From Debaryomyces hansenii CBS767 (Eukaryota; Ascomycota; Pichiomycetes; Serinales; Debaryomycetaceae): DNA of 64,000 bases. The position numbers were made by a program, and so were the translations under genes. The notes under the pieces are model-generated. The model was given only the letters and a program-made list of their open reading frames with translations, ran no database searches and was not told where the DNA came from. The DNA lies in contig NC_006045.2 in assembly GCF_000006445.2 (NCBI RefSeq), positions 744,001 to 808,000 of the forward strand. Direction: 5' to 3'. This document shows positions 18,939 to 30,100 of the stretch, one piece after another. Position 1 is the first letter of the stretch. Every line of letters starts with the position of its first letter.

Positions 18939-21494
18939 TTAATTTCCTATTTTATTGTTGTTTAAAACAAATCCATAATCAGCTTCTTCTAATGCTCTTC
19001 TATGTAATTTCTCTAACGATTTTGCCGAATGTTCCTGGAGCTCATCTAATTGTTTCATATCAGCCATATCTTTTTCCAATTTGAAGCATTCCTTCAACAT
19101 CTCTAAATTCAAAGATTGACGGAATCCGCTAATACTCGTATTTAAAAATTTCAAAAATCTATTGAGTAATTGCTTTTCGTTTACTTTTAATTTAAGTGAA
19201 GCTAATTGGTCTTGAGAACTTAGTTTAAAGCATGTTTTAGCAAATTCAAAATAAGCTGCAGAAGTATATTCTTTGTTCTCAACCATAAGTATTTCTGGCA
19301 TTATAGCACTTAAAATTTGAAAAGCATCTTCGTAACATTCCATATTATTCAAAATCGAAACTAATATGATTAGACCTTCAACGACTAAGGTCTTGAATCC
19401 TGTTTGTTTCCCTTGTTGGATTTGCTGAATCACTAGGGATATAGCTCTCGAATGCGCTCCAGACTTATTGAATATATGGCATTTAAGTAAATTAAGCCTT
19501 ATTATAGTATGCAAATTAGTTTGAGTCTTAGAATGTTGTGACTCGATACGCGACAAATTACTAGAAATATAAGTCAAAGCTCTCGAATAATTACCAAGTG
19601 CAGTTTCTACTTCAGCATTTAGATATATTATTTCAGCTTGTAGTTCAATTTCTTGAATTTCATTATTAGACAAAGTTTCCATAATTTTTTGTGCAAATTT
19701 GAATCGACCTTTTCTAAGTGCTATCTTTACTAGCATTATTAAGGTCCGTAATTGCAATATTTTATAAAGTGATTGATCGTTCTCTGTTTTATTTTTCAAA
19801 GCTTCTAACTTCGAATATGCTATTTCCGTGTCACCATTATAATAGTCTAAAAATGATTTTCTTATTTCAATTGATAAATCGTCAGTTAAGTTCCCTGTTT
19901 CTTTGGCATAGTCAAGAGCAATATCTGTATACACATTGCATAAATGCGGATTACCGATTCTACTCCAAACAGTTGCAGTCATCTCAGCAGATTTTATAAA
20001 TGAAGGTAGTTCGTCATTAATAGAAATATAAGTGGCCTTTAACAAGCTCTCAAGATACTTGTTCAATGGCCCACCATTGTTCATTATATGTAACGTTTCA
20101 AAATGATAACTCATGGCATATAGCAGAAGTGAAACTGTTTGGGTTTTGCTAACTAAAAAGTCCAACAAATGCTGTTCATTGTTATTATGATAAAAGGTTT
20201 GAGTATTCCATAACTCAGGTTTATTCTTCATAAAATTAAAGAGCCACGATAAAATATATGTCAAGGTTGAATTATCCTTATTTTCTCTTGCAACAGATAT
20301 AGCCTCCTGAATTGCATCTAGTGCTTTTTCATCTTCACCAAAAAACTGATGTAAAGATGCCCGAGAAATCAAGGCGAAGTGATAGAAATATTTCGAATTA
20401 TTGGAAACCATGTAATCGAAATATTGGTGTAACGACTGGAATGCCCCTTGATAATCAAGTTCATGCAAACTCTCTAAATAATTAATATAGTAATAAGATG
20501 GCAAATTATTAAAAGTAGTATTCTGGATCAGACATGTATTAGAATTAGGAGATGTCATTAACTTCATCACATCACGCAATAGTTTAGGAGTTTCGGTACC
20601 ATATATTTCCAATAAACTTATCTGTTTATCTAATAAAACCTGTATATCATGCTTCGGGACTGGTAGTAGTTTCAAGTTAATGCTTTGAGACGACTGTGAG
20701 GGAGTTGGTAAGCTTATACCTAAGCTTTCATTTAATTGAGTTTTAAGCGTATTAAAGAGAATTTCATCATTTTCATTACTTTCGTTTATCGTATTCCCTT
20801 TGAGTCCTGACTTCTCTAACGCAAATGTTTGTTTCTCTAATTGTTTGCTATTAGAATCAATCATATTTTCGGGTTTATCATTATAATGCTGTATGTTACC
20901 TCCATATGATATATATAATGTTCTGGAAGGCTCTCTATAATCAACAAATGCTTCATACAAAAGAAACTCTTCATCAAAATGCAATAATCTAAATGTTGTT
21001 ATAATCTTTTTTATAAATGAACCAAGCAATGATCTCGGTGATATAAGCTTCTTTATATCTTGATTTGATTCCGGTTCTTCAACTGTTACAGCAGATGATC
21101 CCAGAAGTATGCAATATGCTCTTTTTATATGTGAATCCAAGCTTTCAACAGAGTTTATGTTCCACAACGCCTGCAACAACATTTTTTGTATTTCATTAGC
21201 ATCCTCTTCGGCGGCTAATTTACTTTCAGTAGACACATAATTAGGATCAGAAATAATGGAGTGTTTTAAACTAAAACACAAGTCACGTAATTCGGGAAGT
21301 ATTACCATCTCTTTCTTTTCATTGTATATTAAATCATTCTCTAAAAATCGAACTATTGTAGTTAGTACCGCTTGCAATCTATTTTCTTGTATCAAATCGG
21401 TACAATACAATACAATAAGAATTAATAACGAAATTTTATGAGGCGACAAGTCCTCCGTTAGAAGTAGTTTAATCCTACTAGCATTTAATGACAT
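18939..21494 (-). CDS. APC5: Anaphase-promoting complex subunit 5
   Basis: 851-residue APC5, a TPR-type scaffold subunit of the anaphase-promoting complex/cyclosome, the ubiquitin ligase that degrades securin and mitotic cyclins. The diagnostic APC5 block lies about residues 345-425: LDYQGAFQSLHQYFDY, then FALISRASLHQFFGED, then a helix with AIQEAISVARENKDNSTL. The rest is helical repeats, including further TPR-like pairs around 590-760. The N-terminus (SLNASRIKLLLTEDLSPHKISLLILI) resembles other fungal APC5 starts. RIX1 lies 109 bp upstream, also on the minus strand. Confidence 0.88.
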   Translation of the reverse strand: MSLNASRIKLLLTEDLSPHKISLLILIVLYCTDLIQENRLQAVLTTIVRFLENDLIYNEKKEMVILPELRDLCFSLKHSIISDPNYVSTESKLAAEEDANEIQKMLLQALWNINSVESLDSHIKRAYCILLGSSAVTVEEPESNQDIKKLISPRSLLGSFIKKIITTFRLLHFDEEFLLYEAFVDYREPSRTLYISYGGNIQHYNDKPENMIDSNSKQLEKQTFALEKSGLKGNTINESNENDEILFNTLKTQLNESLGISLPTPSQSSQSINLKLLPVPKHDIQVLLDKQISLLEIYGTETPKLLRDVMKLMTSPNSNTCLIQNTTFNNLPSYYYINYLESLHELDYQGAFQSLHQYFDYMVSNNSKYFYHFALISRASLHQFFGEDEKALDAIQEAISVARENKDNSTLTYILSWLFNFMKNKPELWNTQTFYHNNNEQHLLDFLVSKTQTVSLLLYAMSYHFETLHIMNNGGPLNKYLESLLKATYISINDELPSFIKSAEMTATVWSRIGNPHLCNVYTDIALDYAKETGNLTDDLSIEIRKSFLDYYNGDTEIAYSKLEALKNKTENDQSLYKILQLRTLIMLVKIALRKGRFKFAQKIMETLSNNEIQEIELQAEIIYLNAEVETALGNYSRALTYISSNLSRIESQHSKTQTNLHTIIRLNLLKCHIFNKSGAHSRAISLVIQQIQQGKQTGFKTLVVEGLIILVSILNNMECYEDAFQILSAIMPEILMVENKEYTSAAYFEFAKTCFKLSSQDQLASLKLKVNEKQLLNRFLKFLNTSISGFRQSLNLEMLKECFKLEKDMADMKQLDELQEHSAKSLEKLHRRALEEADYGFVLNNNKIGN

Positions 21495-21603
21495 TTATAT
21501 CTTATTGATTGTTTAAAGAACCATATTAGATCTATTTTTGTTTATCAAATTTACAGCGCGAAACTATTACTTAAATATTTTGCATTATGATCTACAATTC
21601 TAT

Positions 21604-23859
21604 TTACTCATCATCAGAATCGTCTCCAACGTCAATATCTGGAATTTCAAAATCCGATTCATCGTGTTCGTTCTTATCCACTGAAACTGAAACTGAAGTC
21701 GCAACTGGATTTTCTGGAGTTGGAATAGTGCCTACGGAGCTTTTTGTAACTACTTCCGTTCTAGTAGCCTCGGGTTCTGGTACAACATCTTCAACGATTT
21801 CAGATGTTTCAGCGAATTGAATTACCAGATCTGGATTCACATTAGTAAATATCTTTTCCTTGGTCTTAGTATCTTCAAGCACTATGCCTGGGAGTACTGT
21901 TTCTGGCTGATCGCTTCCCCCACCAGCGCTAGACTCCGATATGTCAATTTTACGACGTTTTGCTGATGATTCTAACTGTGATTCTTCATCTACATTTAAT
22001 GATCCATCATTCTCGTTTTCTTCCATTTCTTCATCCTCATTTTCACTCTCCTCTTCTTCTTCATCATCTTCAATCACCAGACCTGACTTCTTGATATAGG
22101 TCGGTAAAGGTGGAAATCTTGGATTATTAAAAACACTCAAGAGTGGATCGTCACCTAATAAACTAGTAATAATTGGAAGCATCGAATTCTTCTCGAAGCC
22201 AGGATACAAGACAGAGTTTATTAATAGCTGTTTTAATTCTTGGGAAATGTTTTGGTCCTTATTATAAGACTTAGCAACGGTAGCTTCAATAATCATGTAA
22301 CGGAAAACCCTATAATGTTGAGTTGGTGGTAAGTTAACCCTAGTTATAACCATATTTAAAAATCTGCGGGTGGCATTAAGAGTTGACAATGGAATTGTTT
22401 CATTGAACAAATGTTGATGTGATAACAAATCGGATAATGGTACAGATTCCTTGTTCTTCTTTTTATTCTTCTTCTTATTACCATTTGCCTGTTGGTTTTG
22501 TTTCTTGCCATCGGATACAGGTGAAGTATTAAGTGCTCTTTCTTCAACCAAGCAAAGGGCAACGTCGATAAATCTTATCAAGAGTGATGCATCGCTCAAG
22601 CTTGAAACTAGTGATATGAAATTTCCGGTACATTCGAGCAATCTGCACATGAATATTTCATTTGATAACACTTCCTGATAATCAATTTTCTTATTCGAGA
22701 AAGGAATTAATATCTCCAAGAATGCTAATATGTTATTCAAATGTGGAACTAATGATCCTTGGTATTTTATTGGCAATTCACTTAAAAGTTTAATGGAATT
22801 AAACTGGTTTAGTAAAGTGGTAGACTTAATTAATTTCTTCACTTTCTCGTCACGAATATCTTTTCTGAATGGAACGAATTTGGTGCTGATAGAGCAAATG
22901 ATTTCGTTAATTATGAGTACCAATCCGACTGGAACTCTCACACTAAATTGAGTCTCAGATAGTAAATAAGCCTTCATAATACTCAATAAAAGTTCAACCC
23001 TGTCTGAAATTTGGAAAATGGTATCTGGCTTGTTTATATCTATTTCTAAAGAAGCAAACTTAAAACTCAGCTCCAGTTCTTCGCTTTCTCTAGTCCGAGG
23101 AATTTTCTTGAATAATTCCATTAAATCAGAATCGTCATTTAAACTCAAGAACTCATCATAAATAAGTAAGACTTGTGATAATTCCTTCACAATGTCTACT
23201 ATATCACCTTGCCATTTTGCTTCAGGTTCAGTTTTTTCAATGATCGGCAAAGTCGCCAAAGTTTCACATATTATTTGCTTCAACTCTTGAGGAAATGCGC
23301 TGTAAGATTCAGAACTTAACAATTCTATAAGCCTGTTGCGTAATTTATTACCATATGGTCTGAATGTAGTAGGATGCTTTCTGATTAATGAATTCAAAGA
23401 CCTAAGAATTAAAGACGGTTGGTAAGCAACCTTTTCCATGAACAAAGTGATAATTGTAGGTAACTTAGGTGTTAATACTTCCCTCGTAAGAGTTGGTTTT
23501 CCTCTAATTTGATTGCATAGATTGTTTAAGCATTCAACAGTCGAGCTCAAAATTTTTGGATCGATGGATTGATTGTAATTTTCTAAGATTTTTATTAATT
23601 GACTCATGAAATTCACACCTTCATTGGCCAAAATATTATAGTTGTTACTCAATACCTTGATCAAATTAATTCCACACCACTTATTATATGCTATATGAGA
23701 TTTTGATAAGTTTAATGAACGTGATACTAAATGTTTTAAATCTGTCTTAGAAATATCATTCAAAAATGCCTTATCACGATGCAAAGTTGCAAGTATAGGG
23801 ATTATTGACTTTGGACTTGACTCCAAGTCTTCGAGTATAACATCTAGCGGTAATGACAT
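21604..23859 (-). CDS. RIX1: Pre-60S ribosome assembly factor Rix1 (Ipi2)
   Basis: 751-residue Rix1, core of the Rix1-Ipi1-Ipi3 complex that works with the AAA ATPase Rea1 on nucleoplasmic pre-60S particles and in ITS2 processing. The N-terminal two thirds are helical repeats of the RIX1/PELP1 type (for example KWCGINLIKVLSNN and the block around PSLILRSLNSLIRKHPTTFRPYG). A Lys/Asn-rich insert (about residues 455-475) may be a nuclear signal, and the C-terminus is strongly acidic (Glu/Asp runs from about residue 595, ending DVGDDSDDE). Length is close to S. cerevisiae Rix1 (763 aa). RSA4 in this window acts at the same Rea1-dependent step. Confidence 0.9.
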   Translation of the reverse strand: MSLPLDVILEDLESSPKSIIPILATLHRDKAFLNDISKTDLKHLVSRSLNLSKSHIAYNKWCGINLIKVLSNNYNILANEGVNFMSQLIKILENYNQSIDPKILSSTVECLNNLCNQIRGKPTLTREVLTPKLPTIITLFMEKVAYQPSLILRSLNSLIRKHPTTFRPYGNKLRNRLIELLSSESYSAFPQELKQIICETLATLPIIEKTEPEAKWQGDIVDIVKELSQVLLIYDEFLSLNDDSDLMELFKKIPRTRESEELELSFKFASLEIDINKPDTIFQISDRVELLLSIMKAYLLSETQFSVRVPVGLVLIINEIICSISTKFVPFRKDIRDEKVKKLIKSTTLLNQFNSIKLLSELPIKYQGSLVPHLNNILAFLEILIPFSNKKIDYQEVLSNEIFMCRLLECTGNFISLVSSLSDASLLIRFIDVALCLVEERALNTSPVSDGKKQNQQANGNKKKNKKKNKESVPLSDLLSHQHLFNETIPLSTLNATRRFLNMVITRVNLPPTQHYRVFRYMIIEATVAKSYNKDQNISQELKQLLINSVLYPGFEKNSMLPIITSLLGDDPLLSVFNNPRFPPLPTYIKKSGLVIEDDEEEEESENEDEEMEENENDGSLNVDEESQLESSAKRRKIDISESSAGGGSDQPETVLPGIVLEDTKTKEKIFTNVNPDLVIQFAETSEIVEDVVPEPEATRTEVVTKSSVGTIPTPENPVATSVSVSVDKNEHDESDFEIPDIDVGDDSDDE

Positions 23860-24093
23860 ATCTCCTAGTTGATTTACAACACTAGTATTACTTTAGAAGA
23901 AACAATAATTTTTCAAATCTAGCGATGAGAGATGATTTTAAATCCTGCATATATTACGATTTAAATAATGTATAACAGATTTATATATAACGAATTAAAT
24001 AATGAAATAAACAACTGTGAATTTAGGCTTTATAAATAATGTCTGTAATAATTGATACCAATCACATAGTCAAAGGTTTCAAATTTTTGTAGC

Positions 24094-26586
24094 TTAAAAA
24101 ACACCTTCTAACAAGTTGCTAAAGCCAAAAGGTTCGTATAAACTACCTTCACCTTCAAAGAACTTAGACATGGACTCAACCCAATGCAATCTTAAGGAGT
24201 GCAACATCGCCGAAGTACCCTCCATAATAACTAAGATAACGACAGTTAAAACAAACCACATGGCAAACATTGCAACTGTCATGATGACTCCAAAAATTCC
24301 AGTCTTACCGAACGCACCTTCAATGGTCATAGTCCATAAGACAGTGGATAATTGAGCATGTGCTAAGGATAATGCCCATAATCTCAAATATGACGCAGTA
24401 TGAGAAACACAATTCAAGCAAAATTCGATAGTATGAATAACTTGATGAATCATTATATCACCAAATGTGTGTGCCTCGTGTTCTTCTTCATCATCTTGGT
24501 TATTTTCGGCTTCGTGTTCTTCGTTATCATCATTAGGTAATTGTTGATATTGATGAGCTTCTTGAGCGAATTTTCTCTTATAATATAATGGCTTTACTAA
24601 CAATAACCATGGAACACAAAATAATGCAACCAATAAGAGGAACACTTGAACAGTAGATTGACCTCCGTACAAAGGCTCATCGACTGTGCCTGGAGATAAA
24701 AACATTGAAATTAACATGTTCAATAAACCTGGCGGTTGTTTCTCAATCGCAAACCAATCAATTGACCATTTGTAAACGATACATAATGATAAGTAACCAA
24801 AAATACCTTGCATAAATAACAAACCAGGAATAAAATTTCCTATGATGTCAATCATACTTTTAAAGTGGACGTAGTTGGTTAATGAGAAACAGTATGAATA
24901 TGACATATGTAAATAACCCATTAAAATAGATAACTTCATTTTATAGGAATTGGTAAACAATAAGTTATTTTCAGCTCCGTGCCATGTTGGATCTAAGCCC
25001 ATGATGTATGTTCCAGTACTTTTAGCTTCAACAGATTGACCGATTTCAAATTTTTCTGGCCATTCCCAACCCGAATTGAAGAGAGTCATGGATTTGGAAA
25101 AGATATCATTATACAAGAATCCAGTGTACATCGAAAAAAGACCCATTAATAACAATATGTAACGGCCTGTAAATGCCATGTCAAAAATTTCGTCTCTTTT
25201 CATTGCACTTATTTTCTTTTCATTGTACACTAACGCACATGCCGCTAACGTCAAAATGATTCCATGGCCTAAATCACCAAACATAATAGCGAACATAAAT
25301 GGGAAAGTAATAATAGTTGGCAAACCTGGGTTAACTTCACGGTATGTTGCAATACCATAGGCGTCACAAATATTTTGAAATGCATCTGTAAATTTGTTGG
25401 TTCTGTGATAAGTTGGAGGTGTTCTTGAAGTCTCTAAAACATTAATGATGGTTGGGATAGATTGAGAAGCTGCTGAAGACTTAATGCTTGAAGTTAAAGT
25501 TTGTACTTCGTCACTTGGAATCCAGCCTTCAGCAATCAACGCTTTTCTGGAATCATCATAATTACATTTGTTCATAATTTGATATACTGCTTTTTCCCTT
25601 GCTACGATTTCCCACCACTTAGCTAAGTCTTTTGAGATAGCGATTAATTCGGAATTCAAAGCATTTTCAGTCTGGGACAAAACCGTCGAGATATCTGTCA
25701 ATTTCGACTCAACCTCTCTCGATTGCTCGGTTCTCAATTCATTTGTAGAATCAACCTTGTACAAATCAGCATCCAATGACTCACAGATCTTTTTAATACG
25801 TTCATAAACAAGAGACCCGTGAGAAAAAATAATAAATGTGTTCTTATCAACGTTGGAATTGCTCTCAACGTCATAGATTGGTTCCGCTAATTCTTCTGAA
25901 TGATAATACAAGTTACCTCTTAAAACTCTCCATAAAATTTGTTGCAACGTAAAAACTTTATCCCTCTTGATGACACCAGAAATAAATGTTGGATCACGCA
26001 AGTCAGAAATGCCACCGGATTCGAGTTGAGCTAACAATGCATCATCCCCTGAATCTTGCTGCGGACCGCTATTCGCTCCAAAGAAATTGTCAACACTTTG
26101 GATACTGTACTTCAATTGCTTTAAATCTTTATGCTTCTGATATAACGACTCCGTGGAATCGATCAACTGAGAAACACGATCTTCCAACAACTTACCATTC
26201 TCAACATGGGTGTCAATCTCACTCTGTGGCACAATAGTTTGCATTTCACCCAGATATGGGTATGTCTTGACGGAAATGTTTCTTTGGTCTAATTCCTTCT
26301 TGAAAAAGTTGTATTGTCTTTCAATTTCATCCAATCTTCTCAATTCCTTGACAAACGATCTTTGGAATTCGTTCACCTTCGAATTCAAGTCTCTAAACTG
26401 AATCATGTTCAATTGACCAATTTCATAAACAATAGCCCTCGAAACTTCTGTTGGAACATATAATTGAACCAAAGACATTTCGGCAGAACCTAAAAACCAT
26501 CGTTAGTAATGCTATTCAATCATCTCTATCCCATCTATATACTCAAATATTAACATACGGAAAACCGCCTCTTCTTTCTCTGTCAT
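24094..26586 (-). CDS. VPH1: V-ATPase V0 subunit a (two exons)
   Basis: 807-residue subunit a of the V-type ATPase, which forms the proton half-channels of the V0 ring. Exons are complement(26559..26586) and complement(24094..26489). The 28-nt first exon restores the conserved N-terminus MTEKEEAVFRSAEMSLVQ; a start at the downstream Met would drop 13 residues that are conserved in the family. Further features: RDLNSKVNEFQRSFV, an acidic and His-containing loop near residues 670-690, and the C-terminal membrane half with the essential Arg (about 712) in SYLRLWALSLAHAQLS. Vacuolar Vph1 is favoured over Golgi Stv1 by overall similarity, but that choice is less certain than the family. Confidence 0.93.
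26490..26558 (-). other. VPH1: Intron of VPH1 (69 nt)
   Basis: On the minus strand: donor GTATGT (26553-26558), perfect branch site TACTAAC (26502-26508), acceptor TAG (26490-26492). Splicing joins codon 10 as C|GT and yields the family N-terminus AVFRSAEMSLVQ. Confidence 0.93.
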
Positions 26587-27188
26587 ATTGATTGCAATAT
26601 TAACTATTTTAGATTAAAGTGGCCTTTATTCCATACTACCTCTACTAAGGAGAAAGTCATATATGTTTCCTTGAGGATTGAGCAGCTACTGTTTTTGGTA
26701 AATCCACGATTTCTTTGTTAGGCATTTTTGTGACCAATCCTGATCCTTCTGAGTTGCAACTAAGATATCTTAAGTTCTAGACAACGTTGATACCTACGGA
26801 TTTTAGTACTATCGAAGTGGACAGTACAAGCTAGTCATCTGGTGTTTTAATCTGGTGGGCTTCTAGAAGATTAGATATTTTCAAAATGAAGTTTCGCATA
26901 TTCTTTTTCCTATGCATACCCAGAACTATACACTAGCACCAGCCAACGAAGTAAATAATCATTCTATGGGTTAATACATCCTGTAGATCAGTAGTTCCCA
27001 AGCAACAGCTTGAACCATTCCGTATAAATGCCTAATATTGCAAAAACCCCGTTGGTAGTAATTCTCTTGTATGCAGTATTAATATAAGTACAATTTTTTT
27101 CGTACGATGAGCATCAAGAGGTCCATAAATGCAACAAGAACCCAATACATTTACGGAAAGCAGTCTAAATTGTAAATATTGATTGAGT
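26587..27188. other. Divergent promoter region VPH1 / IKI3
   Basis: 602 bp between divergent starts. No further gene or recognisable element is supported. Confidence 0.5.
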
Positions 27189-30100
27189 ATGAGAAATTTG
27201 ATCGTCTTGAACAAAGGACACGTTTCTCCTGAATCAAAAACGTATCCAGATTTGGAGCTTATTGATTCAGTTTTTGATGTGGTTTCTAATAGTGTGACGT
27301 TTGCTTTATCGTCAATAGAATCAGGAATCATTGAAGTACAACAATTCATGAAAAATGGAGAACTATTGGTATTAGCATCATTTCCCACCGAAGGAGGTAA
27401 GTTGCTATCATTCAATCATTTTGTTGATACCTGCCAGTTAATATTTGTAATGGAAAATGGAGATATTGTTACTGGTACATATGACCCAGCACAGCCAGAC
27501 CCAGATACCACGATGGTTGAAATCGTAGGATCGATTGATTCAGGTTTATTGGCATCTTCATGGTCTCCAGATGAAGAAACTTTGGCCATTTTGACGAGAG
27601 AAAATAACTTGCTTTTGTTGTCTAGATTATTCGAGCCACTTAATGAAAAACAATTAAATCCAGATGATATAAAAATTACCGACTCCAAGCATGTTTCTGT
27701 TGGATGGGGTAAGAAAGAGACACAATTCAAAGGTAAAGGTGCAAAGGCCTTAGAAAGAGAAAAGGACGCATTGAAACACGCAGGTTTGGATCTAAAAGAA
27801 GACTCTCCTTTAAGAGACCCTACAGTAGCACAATTAGAAAAAGGCACCGTGTCGGAATTTGATAATAGATCTGTGACTATAAGTTGGAGAGGCGATTGTG
27901 AGTACTTTGCGATTACGACAGTTGAACCAGTTTTAGTCGAAGATACCCAAGAATTGTATGATAGAAGAGTCATCAGAGTTTTCAGTAGAGAAGGTGAATT
28001 AGAGAGTGTCTCTGAAGCTGTGGATGGATTGGAGCACAATTTATCTTGGAAGCCTCAAGGCTCTTTAATTGCATCAACTCAAAGACATACCGATGAAGAC
28101 GGTGATGAAGCATTAGACTTGGTTTTCTATGAGAAAAATGGTTTGAGACATGGTGAGTTCAACACCAGATTAAACCCATTCGAAGAATCCATTCAAGGGC
28201 TTGAATGGTCTTCTAATAGTGAAGTCTTAGCATTCCAATTAATTGATAGGGTTCAATTATGGACAACCAAGAACTATCATTGGTATTTGAAACAGGAAAT
28301 CTACGTAACTGAAGATGATTCCTCAAATGAAGTTTCATTTATAAAGTTCCACCCTGAAAAGCCATTACATTTAATGATTGGAACGCTGAAACGTGGTATA
28401 CTAGTCATTGATTTGGCCTATAAGATAACCACTGGTCCTACTCAGTTAGGTAATGACATTGGTATGACTTTAGTTGCCGACGGTAACATTGCGAAGATTA
28501 CCCCATTGTCAGTGGCAAACGTTCCACCACCAATTAGTTTTAGAGAATTGGAACTTGAAGATAATATCACCGATTTGGCAACCAGTAAATCTAATGAAAT
28601 CTATGCTATCTTAACTAGCAAAAATGATATTTATATTGCCCACATACCAATTGATACAATGAAACTGGGAAAACATCCAAAGATTGTTAGCAAAATTGAT
28701 TCAACTCAGTTTATCTGTCCAGGAGAATTCGCAAAGCAATTAGCTTTTGTTGCCGATTCTACGATCGTTGTAGTTGTTGATAATGGAAATTATTCAAAGG
28801 TTATTGAGTTTGATATTCGTGATGATATTTCCTCGCCTGTATTTAATGACTCAATAGATTTTTCACCAAAGGTTGTGTTATTAAAATCACAAGCTGACTT
28901 TGATGCGGTAGCTTTGCAGACTATCGATGGTGCTGTTCACCAATTGAATTCTTATCAAGACATCAAGGAGGTCAGTAGATTTCCACAATTATGTCGTGAT
29001 TTTGAATTAGTTGTGACATCTTCCAACGAAGAAATGGAAGATAATGAACCCGTCGTAACAGCTTTCGGTATTTCAACAAATGGTAAATTATTCGCTGATT
29101 CAAAGCAGATCGCAACTGCAGTGACTTCATTAAAAACGACAGAGTCACATCTTCTTTTCACTACTGCTCAATCACAATTATGCTTTATTCACTTGAAATC
29201 AGCCACTGGTAATTTTGAGTATGATATTTTCCAAAAGGCTAATGACAATAATGAATCCTCAATTGATGAAAGAGTGAGACAAATTGAGAGGGGATCAATT
29301 TTAGTAAATGCTATGCCATCAAAATACTCTGTTGTATTGGAAGCACCTAGAGGGAATTTAGAAACTATTTGCCCTAGAATTATGGTGTTATCAGGAGTTC
29401 GTAAATTCATCAAACAGAAGAATTACAAGGAGGCATTTTTGGCATGTCGTACCCACAGAATTGATTTGGATATTTTGCATGATTACGATCCTGAACTATT
29501 TTTTGCTAATGTTGAAGCATTTATTAATCAAATAAAGAAAGTTGAGCATTTGGATTTGTTTGTTTCTTGTTTACATGAAGAAGATGTTACGTTAACCAAA
29601 TACAAAGATACCATTAGCGAATCAGAGAATATCACTACTGGGTTGAAGTCATTACAATTACAATCGCAACCTACTCCTGTGCAGAATGATGGTAACAAAA
29701 TGAATGGGAATAAGTTACAGAAGAAGGACCCTAAAGATTCCAAGGTAAATAGAATCTGTGAAAAGATATTGTCTATATTATTGAAGCCTGAATATTTTGA
29801 AAAATATTTACAAACAATTATTACTGCATATGCTTGTGAAAATCCTCCTAATTTATCAGATGCATTACAATTAGTGGGTGGCTTTAAGAGTGTCGAACAA
29901 ACTGAGCAGGCAGTAGTGCATTTGTGCTTCTTGCAGGATGTCAATAAATTATATGATACTGCATTAGGATTATATGACGTTAAATTGACCTTAGCTATTG
30001 CTCAACAATCTCAGAAGGATCCAAAAGAATACTTACCATTTTTACAAAAATTGCATACACAGCCACAATTAAGAAAACAATTCTTGATCGACGATTACCT

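Noticed and set aside
27416..28039. 207-codon ORF antisense to IKI3
   Set aside because: Fully inside a conserved gene on the other strand; Ser/Leu-rich composition typical of an antisense shadow.
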